Part shown: piece by piece, positions 7,189-10,041 of the stretch
Layout of the letters: each line of letters starts with the position of its first letter
Position numbering within the stretch: the stretch's first letter is position 1
Source: JBBIVP01 sp037439705 [NCBI: bacterium]
Lineage (GTDB): Bacteria > JBBIVP01
Assembly (NCBI GenBank): GCA_037439705.1
Contig: JBBIVP010000068.1
Location: forward strand, 1 to 10,041
Direction of reading: 5' to 3'
DNA length: 10,041 nt
Program-made: the position numbers and the translations under genes
The notes under the pieces: model-generated
The model's input: the letters and a program-made list of their open reading frames with translations, nothing else
Told to the model about the DNA's origin: nothing
The model's database searches: none

Positions 7189-7743
7189 ATGAAAAATGGT
7201 TTTACTCTTATTGAACTTTTAATAGTGATAGTTGTTATTGGCATTCTTGCCACAATTGCTATTCCAAACTTTCTTGGTCTTCAGGAAAGGGCAAAAAAGA
7301 GGACGATAATTGGGGATGTTGAGAATGGAGCAAAGGAGATGTCAGTATGGTTGACCATCCTTTCTTCAGACAGATGGGTTCAATCACCAATTGATTGCGA
7401 TGGGGATGGGGTAGCAGACGATATGATTGATAATAATGGGTGCGTTCCTGATGGATGTTCTAATGGTTCGTGCCCAATTGGAATTTTTCCTCAGAATAAG
7501 GCAGATGGTGTAGCAAGGGCATGGGTATATCGTATGAGAAACGATGTAAGCATTTATAATTCATCCATTCCACAATGGGTATATGGCGGAAATCAAGGCA
7601 TTGGATTTACCCCTCCAGAAAGAGACCAAAATCATGCGGGGCAGATAGTTGTCTATAGCGTTGGAAGTAATATCATTTTCCCTACGGGTTATGATAAAAC
7701 GGGCTCTCAGATTCTATGGAAGAGGCTATTCGCTTCAGAATGA
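7189..7743 (+). CDS. Type IV prepilin 1, Cys-rich with calcium-loop-like insert
   Basis: This 184-residue prepilin has a very short leader, MKNG, cut by prepilin peptidase between G4 and F5. The mature end is F-T-L-I-E with the conserved Glu at +5 and then the hydrophobic assembly helix (to about residue 30). The globular domain carries D69-C-D71-G-D73-G-V-A-D-D followed by a cluster of three more cysteines ending G-S-C-P, resembling a thrombospondin-type-3-like calcium loop stabilised by disulphides. Prepilin 2 has the same insert, and 19 bases are identical in the two genes (7276-7294 and 7957-7975), so they are paralogues. The start is ATG 7189. A longer in-frame reading from 7069 runs through the tRNA and should not be used. 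Transcription probably comes from the tRNA promoter and stops at the hairpin at 7759-7784. Confidence 0.95.
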   Translation: MKNGFTLIELLIVIVVIGILATIAIPNFLGLQERAKKRTIIGDVENGAKEMSVWLTILSSDRWVQSPIDCDGDGVADDMIDNNGCVPDGCSNGSCPIGIFPQNKADGVARAWVYRMRNDVSIYNSSIPQWVYGGNQGIGFTPPERDQNHAGQIVVYSVGSNIIFPTGYDKTGSQILWKRLFASE

Positions 7744-7758
7744 CAGAAATCGTCTTTA

Positions 7759-7784
7759 ATGACAAAAATTGTCATAATTTTTTT
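7759..7784 (+). terminator. Rho-independent terminator after prepilin 1
   Basis: ATGACAA (7759-7765) and TTGTCAT (7769-7775) form a perfect 7-base stem with an AAA loop, followed by AA and seven Ts (7778-7784). The stem is AT-rich, so termination may be partial. Because it lies 20-45 bases upstream of the sigma-54-like promoter, the palindrome could also be a protein-binding site. Confidence 0.65.
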
Positions 7785-7803
7785 ATAGTTTTGATTTTTT
7801 TAA

Positions 7804-7827
7804 TGGCACAAAATTTGTAAATATAAT
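7804..7827 (+). promoter_or_regulatory. Sigma-54-like (-24/-12) promoter of prepilin 2, overlapping a TATAAT box
   Basis: TGGCAC (7804-7809), five bases, then TTGTA (7815-7819) matches the RpoN consensus TGGCAC-N5-TTGCA in every position except T for C in the -12 element, with correct spacing. Known type IV major pilin genes are often RpoN/PilR-dependent. A consensus -10 box TATAAT follows at 7822-7827 but has only a poor -35 partner (TTTAAT, 7799-7804), so a sigma-70 promoter is the weaker alternative. The predicted sigma-54 start is near 7829. Confidence 0.6.
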
Positions 7828-7837
7828 GGCAAAAAAG

Positions 7838-7848
7838 AAAGGAGGTGA
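7838..7848 (+). promoter_or_regulatory. Near-perfect Shine-Dalgarno of prepilin 2
   Basis: AAAGGAGGTGA is complementary to almost the whole anti-Shine-Dalgarno tail of 16S rRNA and sits six bases before the ATG at 7855. It is the strongest ribosome site in the window and suggests that prepilin 2 is the major, abundantly made pilin. Confidence 0.85.
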
Positions 7849-7854
7849 AAGAAG

Positions 7855-8517
7855 ATGAAGGTATTCAGAGAAGAAAAGGGTTTTACACTGATTGAACTAC
7901 TCATCGTTGTTGCAATAATCGGAATCCTTGCTGCAATAGCAATCCCTAACTTCCTCGGTCTTCAGGAAAGGGCAAGGAAAAGGACAATAATCTCCTCTGC
8001 TGACAATGCTGTATCTGAGATTCAGGGATGGATAAATGCTACATACGCAAGGCCGCCACTGAATGCTCTTGAGGCAGTTGACTGCGATGGAGATGGCGAG
8101 GCTGACGATGCTGTTGATAATTCCAATGACTGCAATCCCAATCAGTGTCCTCAAGGTTCGTGTCCATCCATTCCAGCAGGAGGTCCTCAACCACCTGCTG
8201 AAGCAGATAGAATGGGAGCAGTGATAGCGGCCTGGATAAATGCTCACAATGGAGAGGGTGCAACCCCTGCAGGAGCAGGAGGAAATATACACCAGCAGGT
8301 CTCTCCTTATGATGCCTCAAAGGGATTGTGGATTAATAATGGTTCCTCAGTGACTACATGTGATGTAGCTGGTGGAATTACTCCACAGGCTGGGCAGATA
8401 GTTCTTGCTCCACTTCAGCCATCTGGAGCGGCAAATCCAACAGGAATATGCATAGTAGGATTTGATAACGCAAACCCTCCAAACGTATTAATTATTAAAA
8501 CTACATCCGCTGACTGA
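7855..8517 (+). CDS. Type IV prepilin 2, probable major pilin, with calcium-loop-like insert
   Basis: This 220-residue prepilin has leader MKVFREEKG, cleaved between G9 and F10, then F-T-L-I-E-L-L-I-V with Glu at +5 and an assembly helix nearly identical to prepilin 1 (shared I-P-N-F-L-G-L-Q-E-R-A). The globular part holds D76-C-D78-G-D80-G-E-A-D-D, then D-C...Q-C...G-S-C-P, matching the insert of prepilin 1. A Pro/Gly/Ala-rich stretch (about 103-120) and two further cysteines (T-T-C, G-I-C) follow, giving six in all. It would be processed by prepilin peptidase (PilD type) and assembled into a pilus or pseudopilus; no assembly genes lie in this window. Its own sigma-54-like promoter, the strong ribosome site and the GC-rich terminator behind it mark it as the highly expressed member. 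Whether the fibre works in motility, adhesion or secretion cannot be told. Confidence 0.95.
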   Translation: MKVFREEKGFTLIELLIVVAIIGILAAIAIPNFLGLQERARKRTIISSADNAVSEIQGWINATYARPPLNALEAVDCDGDGEADDAVDNSNDCNPNQCPQGSCPSIPAGGPQPPAEADRMGAVIAAWINAHNGEGATPAGAGGNIHQQVSPYDASKGLWINNGSSVTTCDVAGGITPQAGQIVLAPLQPSGAANPTGICIVGFDNANPPNVLIIKTTSAD

Positions 8518-8518
8518 G

Positions 8519-8544
8519 AAAAGGGGGGATATCCCCCCTTTTTT
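8519..8544 (+). terminator. Strong hairpin terminator between prepilins 2 and 3
   Basis: AAAAGGGGGG (8519-8528) and CCCCCCTTTT (8533-8542) form a perfect 10-base stem with an ATAT loop, followed by continuing Ts. It begins one base after the prepilin 2 stop codon, and its T-run ends a few bases before the prepilin 3 ribosome site at 8551. I see no promoter between it and prepilin 3, so the downstream genes appear to depend on readthrough. Confidence 0.9.
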
Positions 8545-8560
8545 ATTTTTGGAGGAGAAG

Positions 8561-8980
8561 ATGAAAGGTTTAACATTAATTGAATTGCTAATTGTTCTTG
8601 TAATTATAGGAATTCTTGCAGCAATTGCTATTCCAGGATATAGGGGAATTCAGAGAAGGTCAGCAATAAGAAGTGGGGAGGCATCTGTAAATTCAATAAA
8701 AATGGCTGTTGAGCAATACAGGACATTTCAGAGGACATATTTAACTCCATGCGGTTCACCTGTTACCCAGGATAGCACCCATCAGGATATAGACACTTGC
8801 TACAGAGGTGCAAACATAGGAAATAATGTCAATCCATGGTGGTTTCGTGTTGAAGCGAATGATACCGATTACAGGATATGTGCATTCCCTGTAGCAGGTT
8901 CAATCGTAGCTAACTCCCCTCCAATATGCGTTGATGAGGCTAACAGGTGGGGAGATGATGCAACTGTTACATTTCCATGA
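8561..8980 (+). CDS. Type IV prepilin-like protein 3 (probable minor pilin)
   Basis: This 139-residue protein has a three-residue leader MKG and a mature end L-T-L-I-E-L-L-I-V-L-V-I-I-G. Leu replaces the usual Phe at +1, while Glu at +5 is kept. The assembly helix runs to about residue 25 (A-I-A-I-P-G-Y). The globular domain has four cysteines (T-P-C-G, D-T-C-Y, R-I-C-A, P-I-C-V) but lacks the Asp-Cys-Asp-Gly-Asp-Gly insert of prepilins 1 and 2, so it is a divergent member, likely a minor pilin or pseudopilin. The start is ATG 8561 with GGAGGAG at 8551-8557. A TTG at 8549 in the same frame would translate the ribosome site itself and is rejected. It follows a strong terminator with no visible promoter, which implies low expression, and is 47 bases from the hydrolase gene. 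Confidence 0.92.
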   Translation: MKGLTLIELLIVLVIIGILAAIAIPGYRGIQRRSAIRSGEASVNSIKMAVEQYRTFQRTYLTPCGSPVTQDSTHQDIDTCYRGANIGNNVNPWWFRVEANDTDYRICAFPVAGSIVANSPPICVDEANRWGDDATVTFP

Positions 8981-9027
8981 TTTTTAGCATTTTTTTGTTT
9001 TTTCTTATAAATCAGGGAGGAGAAAAG

Positions 9028-9645
9028 ATGGAGTTCGTAAATAGAATTCACTGGCTCGGTCATGCGAGTATAAGAATTGATGCGGAGAAGGTCATATACA
9101 TTGACCCATGGAAGATAAGCGGAGGGAAGAAAGCAGACCTCATCCTCATTACCCATGACCATTACGACCATTGCTCATCTGAGGATGTTAAGAAACTTGA
9201 AAAAAAGGATACGGTTATTGTGACAATAAATGCCTGTGCAAGTCAAATCAAAGGAAATGTGAAGGTTATTAAGCCAGGTGATACAATAGAACCAATAAAG
9301 GGGATAAAGGTTCATGCTGTTCCTTCTTATAATAAGACAAAGCAGTTTCATCCCAAGAATAAGGGATATGTGGGATATGTGATAGAGGTTGAAGGAGTTA
9401 AGGTTTATCATGCTGGCGATACAGATTTCATAGATGAAATGAGGTCTTTAAAGGTTGATATAGCTCTTCTTCCAGTTGGTGGAACATATACTATGAACTG
9501 GAAGGAAGCTGTTGAAGCTGTTAAGTCCTTCAATCCAAAGGTTGCAATTCCAATTCACTGGGGAGATATAGTTGGTTCTGAAGAAGATGCAAAGAACTTC
9601 TGTAACTCCCTCAAAGGAAACTGCACCATTCTGAAAAGGGAATAG
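9028..9645 (+). CDS. Metallo-beta-lactamase-fold hydrolase (Lactamase_B_3 / UPF0173-like)
   Basis: This 205-residue soluble protein has no signal peptide. It starts M-E-F-V-N-R-I-H-W-L-G-H-A-S-I-R-I, typical of the UlaG/YtkL-like MBL branch. The metal-binding motif is H43-D-H45-Y-D47-H48, with H108 (F-H-P-K), H128-A-G-D131-T and H177-W-G-D as the later ligands and bridging Asp. The family average of about 210-230 residues fits, so it appears intact. Members are metal-dependent hydrolases of mostly unknown substrate. ATG 9028 is chosen because AGGGAGGAG (9014-9021 region) lies about seven bases before it. An upstream in-frame ATG at 8977 overlaps the prepilin 3 stop (ATGA) but would translate that ribosome site. 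It is probably co-transcribed with prepilin 3. A direct role in pilus biology is not indicated by the family. Confidence 0.93.
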   Translation: MEFVNRIHWLGHASIRIDAEKVIYIDPWKISGGKKADLILITHDHYDHCSSEDVKKLEKKDTVIVTINACASQIKGNVKVIKPGDTIEPIKGIKVHAVPSYNKTKQFHPKNKGYVGYVIEVEGVKVYHAGDTDFIDEMRSLKVDIALLPVGGTYTMNWKEAVEAVKSFNPKVAIPIHWGDIVGSEEDAKNFCNSLKGNCTILKRE

Positions 9646-9695
9646 TTTAAAATATGATGGGGGGTGGGGAAAAGGATTGAATCTAACTAATCTCA

Positions 9696-9724
9696 TTGAA
9701 GAGAGATTCTATATTTTGTAAATT
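9696..9724 (+). promoter_or_regulatory. Possible promoter directly before tyrS
   Basis: TTGAAG (9696-9701) and TAAATT (9719-9724) are 17 bases apart and would start transcription around 9731, within a few bases of the ATG at 9733. TATATT at 9710-9715 is an alternative -10 box without a good -35 partner. No Shine-Dalgarno lies between 9702 and 9732. The region is very AT-rich, so chance matches are likely. Confidence 0.35.
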
Positions 9725-9732
9725 TCAAAATT

Positions 9733-10041
9733 ATGGAGGAAACTTTTGAGAGAATAAAAAGGGGATGTGTTGAAATCATTGAGGAGTATGAGTTGAGGGA
9801 GAGATTGAAAAAAGGCGGTCAGAGCGGGAAGGAATTGAGAATAAAATGCGGATTTGACCCATCTGCTCCTGATATCCATTTAGGACACTATCTTCTGTTG
9901 AGGAAGTTGAGGGAATTTCAGGACATCGGTCATAAGGTTTTACTTCTAATAGGAAATTTTACTGGAATGATAGGCGACCCATCGGGTCAGGTTTCAACGA
10001 GAAGGGCTCTCACGAGAGAAGAAGTACTGGTAAATGCAAAA
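9733..10041 (+). CDS. tyrS: Tyrosyl-tRNA synthetase, N-terminal part (runs off the window)
   Basis: The first 103 codons of a class I tyrosyl-tRNA synthetase, which charges tRNA-Tyr in the cytoplasm. After a helical start ([10 protein letters not shown]) come [15 protein letters not shown], containing the HIGH-type ATP-binding signature (H-L-G-H), then [14 protein letters not shown] and I-G-D-P-S-G. These match the TyrRS subgroup with the G-F-D-P-(T/S)-A-P-D-(L/I)-H-L-G-H motif, found widely in bacteria. The KMSKS loop and C-terminal domain are beyond the edge. The ATG at 9733 has no Shine-Dalgarno ahead of it. GGAGGA occurs immediately after the ATG instead, and no later in-frame ATG fits. 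It appears to be a separate unit from the hydrolase, 87 bases upstream. Confidence 0.97.
   Translation, partial: MEETFERIKRGCVEIIEEYELRERLKKGGQSGKELRIKCGFDPSAPDIHLGHYLLLRKLREFQDIGHKVLLLIGNFTGMIGDPSGQVSTRRALTREEVLVNAK

Noticed and set aside
7742-7775. GACA/TGTC elements before prepilin 2 as PilR-type activator sites
   Set aside because: Three short GACA/GTCA elements occur, but they do not match the known PilR pattern well and are mostly explained by the terminator palindrome.
8549-8560. TTG 8549 as the start of prepilin 3
   Set aside because: The extra residues M-E-E-K are the translated Shine-Dalgarno sequence. ATG 8561 gives a normal short prepilin leader.
8981-9012. T-rich stretch after prepilin 3 as a terminator
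   Set aside because: There are T-runs but no stem before them. The downstream ribosome site and close spacing argue for co-transcription with the hydrolase.
8977-9027. Earlier in-frame start of the hydrolase at ATG 8977 overlapping the prepilin 3 stop
   Set aside because: It would add 17 residues that include a translation of the ribosome site at 9014-9021, and would hide the family-typical N-terminus (I-H-W-L-G-H).
9655-9676. G-rich run after the hydrolase gene as a G-quadruplex or terminator
   Set aside because: It has two main G tracts and a short GG rather than four spaced tracts, and no complementary C-rich arm or T-run for a terminator.

Overview
The window looks like chromosomal DNA of an AT-rich, diderm (Gram-negative-type) bacterium. 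Three things suggest this: a lipoprotein with a clear lipobox, a two-halved RND/MMPL exporter, and type IV prepilins. The proteins are rich in Lys, Glu and Ile, which is compatible with a warm-adapted or uncultured lineage. I cannot name the taxon from the sequence. No mobile element, CRISPR array or phage gene is visible.

Layout. (1) 1-145 holds no gene I can support. (2) 146-521 is a promoter and a complete tmRNA gene (ssrA) with an unusually short tag reading frame (ANEVALAA). (3) 522-754 is a spacer with an inverted repeat and a possible 31-42 codon small ORF, ending in a strong sigma-70-type promoter only 14 bases before the next start codon. (4) 755-7072 is a three-gene co-directional cluster: an MMPL/RND-family exporter, a 998-residue lipoprotein carrying a PHP-like (CehA/McbA-type) metallohydrolase domain, and a small exported protein with a canonical EF-hand loop. 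The last two overlap. (5) 7102-8980 is a pilin block: a tRNA-Ala(GGC) gene whose 3' end lies one base before the ribosome binding site of prepilin 1, then a terminator, then a sigma-54-like promoter with a near-perfect Shine-Dalgarno in front of prepilin 2, then a G/C hairpin terminator directly before prepilin 3. (6) 9028-9645 encodes a cytoplasmic metallo-beta-lactamase-fold hydrolase. (7) 9733 to the window end is the N-terminal part of tyrosyl-tRNA synthetase (tyrS). All supported genes are on the + strand.

How the parts may work together. The exporter, lipoprotein and EF-hand protein are probably one envelope operon. By family analogy the exporter moves a lipid or other hydrophobic substrate and the lipoprotein acts on something at the periplasmic or surface face; the substrate is unknown. 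Prepilins 1 and 2 are paralogues sharing a Cys-rich Asp-Cys-Asp-Gly-Asp-Gly insert that resembles calcium-binding loops. With the EF-hand protein and the Asp-x-Asp-x-Asp-Gly motif near the lipoprotein's C-terminus, four of the exported proteins here carry calcium-loop-like motifs. Promoter and terminator placement suggests graded output: a modest tRNA-linked supply of pilin 1, high and regulated pilin 2, and low readthrough pilin 3 plus hydrolase. These functional links are inference.
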